NCBI GenBank assembly: GCA_039177555.1
Contig: JBCDFV010000041.1
Location: 1-39,157 of the forward strand
Length of the DNA stretch: 39,157 bases
From: JANQGH01 sp039177555
Lineage (GTDB): Bacteria > Pseudomonadota > Alphaproteobacteria > DSM-16000 > Inquilinaceae
Direction: 5' to 3'
Under the pieces are notes generated by a model. That model saw only the letters and a program-made list of their open reading frames with translations. It was not told the DNA's origin and did no database searches. Of the stretch, positions 30,031 through 38,247 are shown piece after piece (the first letter of the stretch is position 1; the number at the start of each line of letters is the position of its first letter). Position numbers and translations under genes: made by a program.

Positions 30031-31065
30031 ATGTCGTCGACCTTCTTCAAAACCATCGGCATCCGGCTGTGGACGTCGGCGCTGGTGCTGGTCGGCGTCT
30101 CGATCCTGATCTTCTGCATCGCCCGCGTGATCCCCGGCGACCCGGCGCGCATCGCGCTCGGCCCCAACGCCACGCAGGAACAGGTCGAACTGCTGCGCGA
30201 GCGGCTGCACCTGAACGAGTCCCTGCCGGTGCAGTATTTCGAGTTCGTGCGCGAGCTGTTCCAGGGCGATCTTGGCATGTCGCTCTACACCAACCGGCCG
30301 GTGACGACGGACATCGGCGACTTCCTGCCGGCAACGCTGGAACTGGTGGTCTTCGCCGGCATCCTTATGGTCATGGTCGGCATCCCGCTGGGCGTGTTGG
30401 CCGCGCGCTATCGCGACAAGCTGACCGACAATGTGGTGCGCCTTTTGTCCCTGTTAGGCGTGGTGACGCCCACCTTTGTCTGGGCGGTCTTCCTGATGCT
30501 GGTCTTCGCCTTCTATCTGGAGATCCTGCCCGTGGCCGGGCGGCTATCCCAGGGAGTGGACCCGCCGCCGGGCGTGACCGGTTTCTATACCATCGACGCC
30601 CTGCTGGCCGGCCAATGGTCGACCTTCGGCAACGCGTTCAGCCACATCATCCTGCCGGCGACGGCCCTGGCCTTGACCGGCATCGGCCAGACGGCGCGGC
30701 TGACCCGGGCCAGCGTGGCGGAGACCTACGACAAGCCCTATGTCGAGATGGCCCAGGCCTACGGCTTTTCCGACCGGCGGATCGCCAGCAAGTACGCCCT
30801 GCGGCCGGCCATGATCCCCAGCCTGACCATCATGGGCCTGGACTTCGCCGCCATGCTGGGCGGCGCCTTTTTGGTCGAGGCCGTGTTCGCCTGGCCTGGC
30901 CTGGCGCGCTATGGCGTCGAGACGATCCTGCATAAGGATTTGAACGGCATCGTCGGCACGGTGCTGGTGATTTCGGCCTTCTTCCTGATCGTGAACATGC
31001 TGGTCGACATCGCGGTCGCCTGGCTGAACCCGCGCATCCGGCTGCAAAAACGGTGGGCCGGCTGA
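30031..31065 (+). CDS. Dpp/Opp-type ABC transporter permease (DppB-like)
   Basis: A 344-residue permease with the classic DppB layout: first helix LWTSALVLVGVSILIFCIAR, the PGDPARIALGPNATQEQVEL segment, LGMSLYTNRPV, an EAA-type loop (VEMAQAYGFSDRRIASKYAL) and the LNPRIRLQ end. It probably forms a heterodimer with the next gene product, whose ATG overlaps this stop (TGATG). The leader is only about 20 bases past the stem-loop, and no strong ribosome-binding site is visible before ATG 30031, so expression may be low. The protein appears intact. Confidence 0.95.
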   Translation: MSSTFFKTIGIRLWTSALVLVGVSILIFCIARVIPGDPARIALGPNATQEQVELLRERLHLNESLPVQYFEFVRELFQGDLGMSLYTNRPVTTDIGDFLPATLELVVFAGILMVMVGIPLGVLAARYRDKLTDNVVRLLSLLGVVTPTFVWAVFLMLVFAFYLEILPVAGRLSQGVDPPPGVTGFYTIDALLAGQWSTFGNAFSHIILPATALALTGIGQTARLTRASVAETYDKPYVEMAQAYGFSDRRIASKYALRPAMIPSLTIMGLDFAAMLGGAFLVEAVFAWPGLARYGVETILHKDLNGIVGTVLVISAFFLIVNMLVDIAVAWLNPRIRLQKRWAG

Positions 31066-31913
31066 TGGTGGCGATCCTGCGGTCGGAGGGCTGGTACAAG
31101 TTCCGGCGCAATCCGCTGTCGATGGTCGGGCTGGGGCTGGTGACCCTGATCGTCTTGCTGGCGGTGTTCGCGCCGCTGGTCGCCCCCTACCCGACCCATG
31201 CCGGCGCCTTTGTCGACTTCGTCAATGCCAGCCAGCCGCCTTCCGCCACCAACTGGTTCGGCACCGACCTGATCGGCCGGGACATTTTGAGCCGGATCTT
31301 CTTCGGCTATCAGGTCTCGCTTGTGCTGTCCGTCGTCGTGCTGGTGATCGCGGTGCCGATCGGCGTCGGCCTGGGGCTGGTGGCCGGCTATTTCGGCGGC
31401 TGGATCGACTATCTGATCATGCGGGTCACGGACGTGTTCCTGTCGATCCCGCCGCTGGTCCTGGCCATGGCGATCATGGGCTTTTTGGAGCCGACCTTGC
31501 TGAACGCGATGATGGCGGTCGCCGTCATGTGGTGGCCGTGGTATGCGCGGCTGGCCTACAACCTCTCGCGCTCGGAAAGCCATGAGGGGTACGTGCTGGC
31601 GGCGGAGGTGATCGGCGCGCCGAAATGGCACGTGCTGGTGCGCGAGGTGCTGCCCAACTGCCTGCCGGCCGTGTTCACCAAGATCACGCTCGATGTCGGC
31701 TTCGTCATCCTGATCGCCTCGTCGCTCAGCTTCTTAGGGTTGGGCGTGCAGCCGCCGACGCCGGATCTCGGCTCCATGGTCGCGGAAGGCGCGCAGTACC
31801 TGCCCGACATGTGGTGGATGACCGTGTTTCCGGCCGTCGCGATCCTGATCGCGGTGCTGGGCTTCAACCTGCTCGGCGACGGCCTGCGCGACGCGCTGGA
31901 CCAGGGGCGATGA
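31065..31913 (+). CDS. Dpp/Opp-type ABC transporter permease (DppC-like)
   Basis: A 282-residue permease. It starts at ATG 31065, which overlaps the upstream stop as TGATG; a GTG 12 bases earlier is less likely. The anchor helix (MVGLGLVTLIVLLAVFAPLV) is followed by NWFGTDLIGRDILSRI, the DppC signature, the transport helices and an EAA-type loop (VLAAEVIGAPKWHVLVREVL). The motif SSLSFLGLGVQPPTPDLGSM is intact. Its stop overlaps the next gene (ATGA). It completes the membrane channel for the importer. Confidence 0.95.
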   Translation: MVAILRSEGWYKFRRNPLSMVGLGLVTLIVLLAVFAPLVAPYPTHAGAFVDFVNASQPPSATNWFGTDLIGRDILSRIFFGYQVSLVLSVVVLVIAVPIGVGLGLVAGYFGGWIDYLIMRVTDVFLSIPPLVLAMAIMGFLEPTLLNAMMAVAVMWWPWYARLAYNLSRSESHEGYVLAAEVIGAPKWHVLVREVLPNCLPAVFTKITLDVGFVILIASSLSFLGLGVQPPTPDLGSMVAEGAQYLPDMWWMTVFPAVAILIAVLGFNLLGDGLRDALDQGR

Positions 31914-32815
31914 CCGCGCCGCTCTTGCAAATCGCCGATCTGCGTCTCGCCTTCGACAGTTGGCGCGGGCCGGTCGAGGTGCTGCACGGCATTGCGCTGA
32001 ACATCAGGCGCGGCGAGAAGGTGGCGCTGGTCGGCGAGTCCGGCTCCGGCAAGTCGGTCACGGCGCGGATCATTGCCGGCCTGCTGCAGTATCAGCGCGG
32101 CACCCGCGTCAGCGGCCATGTCGCGTTCGACGGCAAGGATCTGCTGGGGCTGAGCGAGCGCGCCTTTCGCGACCTACGCGGCACCGCCATGTCGATGGTG
32201 TTCCAGGACCCGACCTCGGCGCTCAACCCCGTCTTCACCATCGCAGACCAGTTTCGTGAGGTGCTCGGCCGGGCCCACAAGGATATCTCCCGTGCCGAGG
32301 CACGGCGGCGGGCGGCCGAGGCGCTGGACCATGTGCTGATCCATGAGCCGGAACGGGTGCTCGCCTCCTACCCCTTTCAGCTCAGCGGCGGCATGAACCA
32401 GCGGGTGCTGATCGCCATGGCCTTGGCCAACCAGCCGGCCCTGCTGCTGGCCGATGAGCCGGGCACGGCGCTGGACGTCACAGTGCAGGACCGCACCTTG
32501 CACCTGATGGCCGACCTGATTGAAGAGGTCGGCAGCGCGGTCTTGTTCATCAGCCACAATCTGGGCGTGGTGCGGGAGTTCGCCGACCGGGTCTATGTCA
32601 TCTATCGCGGCCGCATCGTCGAACATGCGGGGACGGACGCCCTGTTTCACGATCCGCGCCACCCTTACACGCGCGCCCTGCTGGCCGCCGTGCCGAAGAT
32701 TTCCGGCGAGGGACTGCCCGACACGCTGATCGAAACCTCCGACGCCTTCGACGCGCCGGCGGTGATCCATGACGGCTGTGAGGAACCGCCCTTGCCGTCG
32801 GGCATGGCCGCATGA
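31910..32815 (+). CDS. ABC transporter ATPase (DppD-like)
   Basis: A 301-residue ATPase: Walker A GESGSGKS, Q-loop SMVFQDPTSALNP, signature QLSGGMNQRVLIAM, Walker B LLLADEPGTALDVT and switch His in FISHNLGVV, followed by the oligopeptide-type C-terminal tail (HPYTRALLAAVP). The D-loop region reads ADEPGTALD where ADEPTTALD is usual; Gly replaces Thr at a position next to the Walker B Glu. The catalytic Glu is intact. ATG overlaps the permease stop (ATGA), and the stop overlaps the DppF start (ATGA), so the four transport genes are translationally chained. Confidence 0.94.
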   Translation: MTAPLLQIADLRLAFDSWRGPVEVLHGIALNIRRGEKVALVGESGSGKSVTARIIAGLLQYQRGTRVSGHVAFDGKDLLGLSERAFRDLRGTAMSMVFQDPTSALNPVFTIADQFREVLGRAHKDISRAEARRRAAEALDHVLIHEPERVLASYPFQLSGGMNQRVLIAMALANQPALLLADEPGTALDVTVQDRTLHLMADLIEEVGSAVLFISHNLGVVREFADRVYVIYRGRIVEHAGTDALFHDPRHPYTRALLAAVPKISGEGLPDTLIETSDAFDAPAVIHDGCEEPPLPSGMAA

Positions 32816-33639
32816 GCGGGCCGATCCTCAGCTTCGAAACCGTGTCGAAGACCTTCCGGGTCAACGGGCAGGACGTGCATGCGCTGGCCGATGTCGACCT
32901 TTCGATCGAGGCGGGCGAATGCCACGCGATCGTCGGCGAATCCGGTTCCGGCAAAACCACGCTGGGCAATCTGGCGCTGGGCATCCATGCGCCGAGCAGT
33001 GGTGCTATCCGGTTCGAGGGCGCCATGCTGCCGGCCAAGCGGCCGTTGGCCCTGAAGCGGCGCATCCAGCTTGTGCAGCAAAACCCGCTGTCGTCCCTGA
33101 ACCCAAAGCGGCGCATCGGCGCCAGCCTGCGTCTGCCGCTGGAGGTGCATGGGCTGGTGCACGGCCGCGCCCAGCGCCGGGAACGGATCGCCAAGTTGCT
33201 GGTGGAGGTCGGGCTGGAGCCGGGCCATGCCGAGCGCGCGCCCAGCAGCCTGTCCGGCGGCCAGCGCCAACGCGTCGCCATCGCCCGCGCGCTGGCCTGC
33301 GAGCCGGACCTGATCGTGCTGGACGAGCCGACCTCCGCGCTGGACGTGCTGGTGCAGGCGCGCGTCCTGCGCCTGCTGGCCGATCTGCGGCAGAGGCGCG
33401 GCCTGACCTACCTGTTCATCACCCACGATCTGGCCGTGGTGCGCAACCTGGCCGACCGCGTGTCGGTGTTCGAGCGCGGGCGCCTGGTTGAAAGCGGCCG
33501 GGTCGCAGAGATCTTCGCCAACCCTCAGCATGCCTACACCGCCCGGCTGATCGCCTCGATCCCGGTGGTGACCGACGACGAGGCGGCGGTGCGCTCCGCG
33601 GCCTCTGAGCGCGCCGACACGATGGAGAACGCCGCATGA
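32812..33639 (+). CDS. ABC transporter ATPase (DppF-like)
   Basis: A 275-residue ATPase, partner of the preceding DppD-like protein: Walker A GESGSGKTT, Q-loop LVQQNPLSSLNPKRR, signature SLSGGQRQRVAIARAL, Walker B LIVLDEPTSALDVLVQ and switch His in FITHDLAVV. All ATPase motifs are intact. It starts at ATGA overlap and ends 15 bases before HyuA, with no terminator visible between, so transporter and enzyme genes are one unit. The C terminus is short and lacks the extended peptide-type tail of the fused ATPase in the other operon. Confidence 0.95.
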   Translation: MSGPILSFETVSKTFRVNGQDVHALADVDLSIEAGECHAIVGESGSGKTTLGNLALGIHAPSSGAIRFEGAMLPAKRPLALKRRIQLVQQNPLSSLNPKRRIGASLRLPLEVHGLVHGRAQRRERIAKLLVEVGLEPGHAERAPSSLSGGQRQRVAIARALACEPDLIVLDEPTSALDVLVQARVLRLLADLRQRRGLTYLFITHDLAVVRNLADRVSVFERGRLVESGRVAEIFANPQHAYTARLIASIPVVTDDEAAVRSAASERADTMENAA

Positions 33640-33654
33640 CGCAAAAGGAAAACC

Positions 33655-35724
33655 ATGTCTAAAGTCATCCGCGTCGCGACGGACGTCGGCGGCACCTTCA
33701 CCGATCTGGTCAGTTTCGAGACCGACAGCGAAACGGGCGAGGCCAGCGTGGTCACGGCCAAGTCAGACACCACCCCGCCGGACTTCGAGGTCGGCGTGCT
33801 GAACGTCTTGGAAAAGGGCGGCGTCGACCCGGCGGCGGTCGACTTTCTGGCCCATGGCACCACGGTGGTCATCAACGCGCTGACCGAACGCAAAGGCGTG
33901 AAGGTTGGTCTGATCGCGACGGAAGGCTTTCGCGACACGCTGGAGATCGCGCGCGGCAACCGGCCGGATTTCTTCAATCTGCATTACGTGAAGCCGCCGC
34001 CCTTCGTGCCGCGCTATCTGCGCCGCGAACTGCCGGGGCGCATCAGCTACAAGGGCGCGGAGATGCGGCCGCTGGACCTTGACCCCCTGCCCGGCATCGT
34101 CGCGGACTTCAAGGCGGAGGGTGTGGAGGCGGTGGCGATCTGCTTCCTGCATTCCTACGCCGACCCGTCGCACGAACAGCGCACGGTGGAAAAGCTGCGC
34201 GAGCTGTGGCCCGGGGTCTCGGTGGTCTCGTCCCACCAGATCACCCGCGAATGGCGCGAATATGAGCGCACCAATACCGCCGTGCTGTCCGCCTACGTTC
34301 AGCCCACGGCGGAGCGCTATCTGCGCCGGCTGAATGACGGCCTGACGACCAAGGGCTTCGGCCGCAGCCCTTACATCATGCAGTCGAACTGCGGCGTCGA
34401 CTCGCTGGACGCCGTGGCGCGCATCCCGATCACCATGGTCGAGTCCGGCCCCGCGTCGGGCATCTGGGGCGCGGCGGAACTGGGCAAGCTGATCGGCGAG
34501 GCCAACGTGCTGGCGCTCGACATCGGCGGCACGACGGCGAAGTGCTCGCTGATCGAAAACGGTCAGGTGAAGATCATGACCGACTATTGGATCGAGCGGG
34601 ACCGCAAGTCCGCCGGCTATCCGATCATGGTGCCGGTGGTCGATCTGGTCGAGATCGGCAATGGCGGCGGGTCCATCGCCTGGGTCGATGATTTCGGCAA
34701 GCTGCATGTCGGCCCGCAATCGGCCGGCGCCCTGCCCGGCCCGGCCGCCTACGGCAAGGGCGGCACGGAGGCGACGACGACGGACGCCAATCTCTGGCTC
34801 GGCCGGATCAACCGCGACTATTTCTGCGGCGGCGAGGTGGAGGCCGATATGGGTGCGGTGGACGCGGCGATCGGCGCGGTCGCGCAAAAGCTGGCGGTCG
34901 ACAAGGACGACGCCGCGCGGGGCATCGTGCGCATCGCCAACAACAATATGGTCAACGCGCTGAAGCTGGTCTCGCTCAATCGTGGCTTCGACCCGCGCGA
35001 CTTCACGCTCGTGGCGTTCGGCGGCGGCGGCGGCATGCATGCGGTGGCGCTGGCGGCGGAGCTGGGCGTGGCCAAGGTGGTGATCCCGGCCAACGCCTCG
35101 GTCTTTTCCGCCTGGGGCATGATGATGTCCGACCTGCGCCGCGACTATTTCATCACCCGGCTGGCCGACCTGGCCGAAGGCGCGGCCGAGGGCATCGAGG
35201 CCTTGTTCGCCGAGACCGAGGACCGGGCGCGCACCCAGTTCGCGGCCGAAGGCGTCGACCGATCCCAGGTCACCTTCCTGCGCTACGGCAAATTCCGCTA
35301 TCAGAACCAGGAACACACGACCGAGGTGCCGCTGACCGGCCCGGTGACGGACGCCAACCTGGCCAAGATCGAGGCCGATTTCCACGAGACGTATGAGCGG
35401 GAATACACCTATCGGCTGGACGCGCCGGTGGAGATGGTCGGCATCCATCTGGTCGCCTTCGCAGAGGTCGGCAAACTGACCATGACCCGCCATGAGGAGG
35501 GCGACAGCGACCCGTCGCCGGCCCTGAAGGGCAGGCGCCAGGTCGACTACGCACTGGAGGGCGTGCATGAGGCGGCGATCTATGACGGCACCAAGCTGAA
35601 ACCGGGCATGGCGTTCGACGGGCCTGCGATCGTCGAGGACCCGGGCTCCACCGTCGTGGTCAATCCGCTGAACAAGGCCCGCATCGACGGCTACGGCAAC
35701 ATCCATATTGAAATCGGTGGGTGA
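33655..35724 (+). CDS. hyuA: HyuA-family hydantoinase/5-oxoprolinase alpha-type subunit
   Basis: A 689-residue protein of the N-methylhydantoinase A / 5-oxoprolinase A family. It has two ASKHA-like nucleotide segments, DVGGTFTDLV (from residue 10) and DIGGTTAKCSLIENG (from about 288), a glycine run AFGGGGGMHAVALA (about 455), and HGTTVVINALTERKG. This subunit binds ATP and activates an amide or carbonyl group; the partner HyuB completes the enzyme. Related complexes open hydantoins or 5-oxoproline, or carboxylate ketones. AAAAGGAAAA lies before ATG 33655. It is the first enzyme gene after the importer, and the family length is normal. Exact substrate is not shown by sequence. Confidence 0.94.
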   Translation: MSKVIRVATDVGGTFTDLVSFETDSETGEASVVTAKSDTTPPDFEVGVLNVLEKGGVDPAAVDFLAHGTTVVINALTERKGVKVGLIATEGFRDTLEIARGNRPDFFNLHYVKPPPFVPRYLRRELPGRISYKGAEMRPLDLDPLPGIVADFKAEGVEAVAICFLHSYADPSHEQRTVEKLRELWPGVSVVSSHQITREWREYERTNTAVLSAYVQPTAERYLRRLNDGLTTKGFGRSPYIMQSNCGVDSLDAVARIPITMVESGPASGIWGAAELGKLIGEANVLALDIGGTTAKCSLIENGQVKIMTDYWIERDRKSAGYPIMVPVVDLVEIGNGGGSIAWVDDFGKLHVGPQSAGALPGPAAYGKGGTEATTTDANLWLGRINRDYFCGGEVEADMGAVDAAIGAVAQKLAVDKDDAARGIVRIANNNMVNALKLVSLNRGFDPRDFTLVAFGGGGGMHAVALAAELGVAKVVIPANASVFSAWGMMMSDLRRDYFITRLADLAEGAAEGIEALFAETEDRARTQFAAEGVDRSQVTFLRYGKFRYQNQEHTTEVPLTGPVTDANLAKIEADFHETYEREYTYRLDAPVEMVGIHLVAFAEVGKLTMTRHEEGDSDPSPALKGRRQVDYALEGVHEAAIYDGTKLKPGMAFDGPAIVEDPGSTVVVNPLNKARIDGYGNIHIEIGG

Positions 35725-35731
35725 CAAGCAG

Positions 35732-37405
35732 ATGACAAGCACGCTTACCAACGATCCGATCACGCAGGAGATCATCCAGAACTCCCTGCAGGCCGCCGCC
35801 GATGAAATGTTCGCGGCCATGCGTAAGACGTCGATGAGTTCGATCATCTATGAGGTGCTGGACATGGGCACGGGCGTCCTGGACGCGCGCGGCGATCTCG
35901 CCTGTTCCGGCGCCGGCATCCCAGCCTTCATCGGCGTCTTAGACAAGGCGGTGAAGGTGATCGTGGCGAAGTTCGACCAGCCCGGCGATGTGGAGCCGGG
36001 CGACGTCTTCGCCACCAACGACCCGTACCATGGCGGCGTCACCCATTTGAACGACATCGTCGTCATCATGCCGGTCTTCGCCGAGGGCCGCGTGATCGCC
36101 TGGACGGCCAACATCGCCCACAATTCCGACGTCGGCGGCATGGCGCCCGGCTCGCTGACCGGCGAGGCGACGGAGATCTTTCAGGAAGGGCTGCGCCTGC
36201 CGGCGATCAAGGTGATCTCCAAGGGCGAGCCGATCCGGTCGGTCATGGAGATCATCAAGGTGAACTCGCGCATGCCCGACGTGCTGGAAGGCGACGTTTG
36301 GGCCGCCATCGCCTCGGTCCGCATCGGCGCCAAGCGGCTGGGCGAGCTGGCCGGGAAGTACGGCGTCGCCACCTTCGAGGCCGCCATGGCCGCCTTCATG
36401 GATTATGGCGAGCGCTGCAGCCGGGTCGAGCTGGCCAAGCTTCCCCACGGCACGTTCGAACTGTCCGAAGAGCAGGACGATGGCAGCGTCTTCAACTGCA
36501 AGATCACCATCACGGACGAGGAATTCGTCGTCGATCTGCGCGACAATCCCGACCAGGCCACCAACCCGGTGAACACCAGCGCCGACGGCGTCATGGTCGT
36601 GGCCCAGATGATCTTCAAATCCATCACCGACCCGGACTCGCCCTGCAACGAGGGCTCGTTCCGGCCTATCCGGCTGCTGACGCGGCCCGGCTCCGTCTTC
36701 CACGCCGAAGAACCGGCGCCAATCGGCTTCTATTACGAGATTGAGCTGCGCGCATACGACCTGCTCTGGCGCTGTCTGGCCAAACACATGCCGGAACGGC
36801 TCGGCTCCGGCCATTTCGCCTCGATCTGCGGCACGTTCATCGGCGGCATCCACCCGGATACGGGCCGGCAATACACGATCATCGAACCGCAGCTTGGCGG
36901 CTGGGGCGCAAACCAGCAAGGCGACGGCAATTGCGCCATCTTCAGCGGCTTTCACGGCGAGACCTATAACTGCCCGGCCGAGATCAACGAGGCGCGCAAC
37001 GGCCTGATCATCGACCGGATGGAGCTGAATTTGGAGCCGGGGGGCGAGGGCAAGCATGTCGGCGGGCGCGGCATCCGCATGGATTATCGCATCCGGACCG
37101 AGGGCGGCTATCTGACCGCCGGCTACACCCGGTCGAAATTCCCGGCCTGGGCGCTGGACGGCGGCAAGGAAGGCTCGCCCAACTACATCACCGTGATCCG
37201 CGCCAAGGATGGCGCGACCGAACACCACGCCTTCGTCTCCGGCCTGACGACCCATCGCGACGACGTCATCCGCATCGTCACCGGCAATGGCGGCGGCATG
37301 GGCGACCCGAAGGACCGCGACCGCGACGCCATCAAGGCCGATATCAAGAACGGGTTCATCAGCAAGGAACGCGCGGAGAAGATTTACGGGCCACTCGATT
37401 CCTAG
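35732..37405 (+). CDS. hyuB: HyuB-family hydantoinase/5-oxoprolinase beta-type subunit, copy 1
   Basis: A 557-residue HyuB protein. Family motifs: TNDPYHGGVTHLND (from residue 95), NIAHNSDVGG, MDYRIRTEGG and the GGGMGDPKDRDRDA end. The His and Asp residues in these motifs are metal-ligand candidates in the family. It begins 7 bases after HyuA at ATG 35732, chosen over a GTG at 35708 that overlaps HyuA. It pairs with HyuA to form the ATP-dependent cyclic-amide hydrolase or carboxylase-like enzyme. A second HyuB copy follows at 38244 and differs at NDPYHGG (Tyr replaces His). The stop is within TAGGAGG, which doubles as the next ribosome-binding site. Confidence 0.94.
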   Translation: MTSTLTNDPITQEIIQNSLQAAADEMFAAMRKTSMSSIIYEVLDMGTGVLDARGDLACSGAGIPAFIGVLDKAVKVIVAKFDQPGDVEPGDVFATNDPYHGGVTHLNDIVVIMPVFAEGRVIAWTANIAHNSDVGGMAPGSLTGEATEIFQEGLRLPAIKVISKGEPIRSVMEIIKVNSRMPDVLEGDVWAAIASVRIGAKRLGELAGKYGVATFEAAMAAFMDYGERCSRVELAKLPHGTFELSEEQDDGSVFNCKITITDEEFVVDLRDNPDQATNPVNTSADGVMVVAQMIFKSITDPDSPCNEGSFRPIRLLTRPGSVFHAEEPAPIGFYYEIELRAYDLLWRCLAKHMPERLGSGHFASICGTFIGGIHPDTGRQYTIIEPQLGGWGANQQGDGNCAIFSGFHGETYNCPAEINEARNGLIIDRMELNLEPGGEGKHVGGRGIRMDYRIRTEGGYLTAGYTRSKFPAWALDGGKEGSPNYITVIRAKDGATEHHAFVSGLTTHRDDVIRIVTGNGGGMGDPKDRDRDAIKADIKNGFISKERAEKIYGPLDS

Positions 37406-37416
37406 GAGGAAACGGC

Positions 37417-38247
37417 ATGACCACACCACTAAAGGTGATGTATTTGAGCCCCGTGGGCTCCGCCACCGACAACCCGATCTTCGGCGACATGGTGCGCGAC
37501 CATAAACTGCCGCAGACCGAGGTGCACATCACCTCGCTGCCGGCGGATGACGGCGCGTTCACCCATATCGAATACCGCGCCTACGAGGCGATCGTGACGC
37601 GCGGCATCATCCGGGCGACGCGGGCGGCGGCGCGCGAAGGCTTCGACGCGCTGGCGATCGGCTGCTTCTACGACACCGCCCTGCATGACGCGCGCGAGAT
37701 ATCGGGCGCAATGATCGTCACCGCGCCCTGTGTCGCCTCGGTCGAGATCGCGACCAGCCTGGCCAACCGGTTCGGCATCATCGTCGGGCGGCGCAAATGG
37801 GTCGACCAGATGCACGCCACCGTGCGCGACATCGGCCAGGAAAGCCGGTTGGCCGGCTTCTACCATGTCGGCCTGGGCGTGAACGACTTTCAAACCGACC
37901 ATGACCGCACCAACCGGCTGCTGGTCGAGGCCGGGCGCAAGGCGGTGGAAGAGGACTACGCCGAGGCCCTGATCCTGGGCTGCACCTTGGAAATCGGCTT
38001 TTACAAACAGATCGAGCAGGAACTGGGCGTGCCGGTGATCGACCCGTCGATCGCGGTCTTCAAACGGGCGGAATACGCCGCGCTGTTGAAACAGCAATGC
38101 GGCTGGGTGCCGAGCCGCAAATGGTCCTGCGAGGCGCCGCCGGAGGAAGAGATCGCCCGCTTCGGCGGTTTCGACGAGGGCGAGGCGTTCGGCGACCGGA
38201 TCGTCATCGAGGCCGAGACCGCCGGCGCGCAGATCGCCGCCCAGTGA
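37417..38247 (+). CDS. Asp/Glu/hydantoin racemase-family protein (HyuE-like)
   Basis: A 276-residue member of the Asp/Glu racemase superfamily. The two catalytic cysteines are visible: Cys83 in AIGCFYDTALHDARE and Cys189 in LILGCTLEIGFYK. The start KVMYLSPVGSATDNPIFGDM and VTAPCVASVEIATSLANRFG fit hydantoin racemase relatives, although it is about 30 residues longer at the C terminus than most. Racemisation of a hydantoin or similar cyclic substrate would feed stereospecific HyuA/HyuB. The gene has AGGAGG 8 bases upstream, from the HyuB stop, and ends in GTGA shared with the second HyuB. Position between two HyuB copies is unusual. Confidence 0.9.
   Translation: MTTPLKVMYLSPVGSATDNPIFGDMVRDHKLPQTEVHITSLPADDGAFTHIEYRAYEAIVTRGIIRATRAAAREGFDALAIGCFYDTALHDAREISGAMIVTAPCVASVEIATSLANRFGIIVGRRKWVDQMHATVRDIGQESRLAGFYHVGLGVNDFQTDHDRTNRLLVEAGRKAVEEDYAEALILGCTLEIGFYKQIEQELGVPVIDPSIAVFKRAEYAALLKQQCGWVPSRKWSCEAPPEEEIARFGGFDEGEAFGDRIVIEAETAGAQIAAQ

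Noticed and set aside
33763..35847. A 694-codon open frame antisense to HyuA and the start of HyuB
   Set aside because: It is a GC-rich shadow: its protein is dominated by Arg, His, Asp and Gly runs without any fold pattern, and it lies fully opposite a complete, well-recognised HyuA gene.
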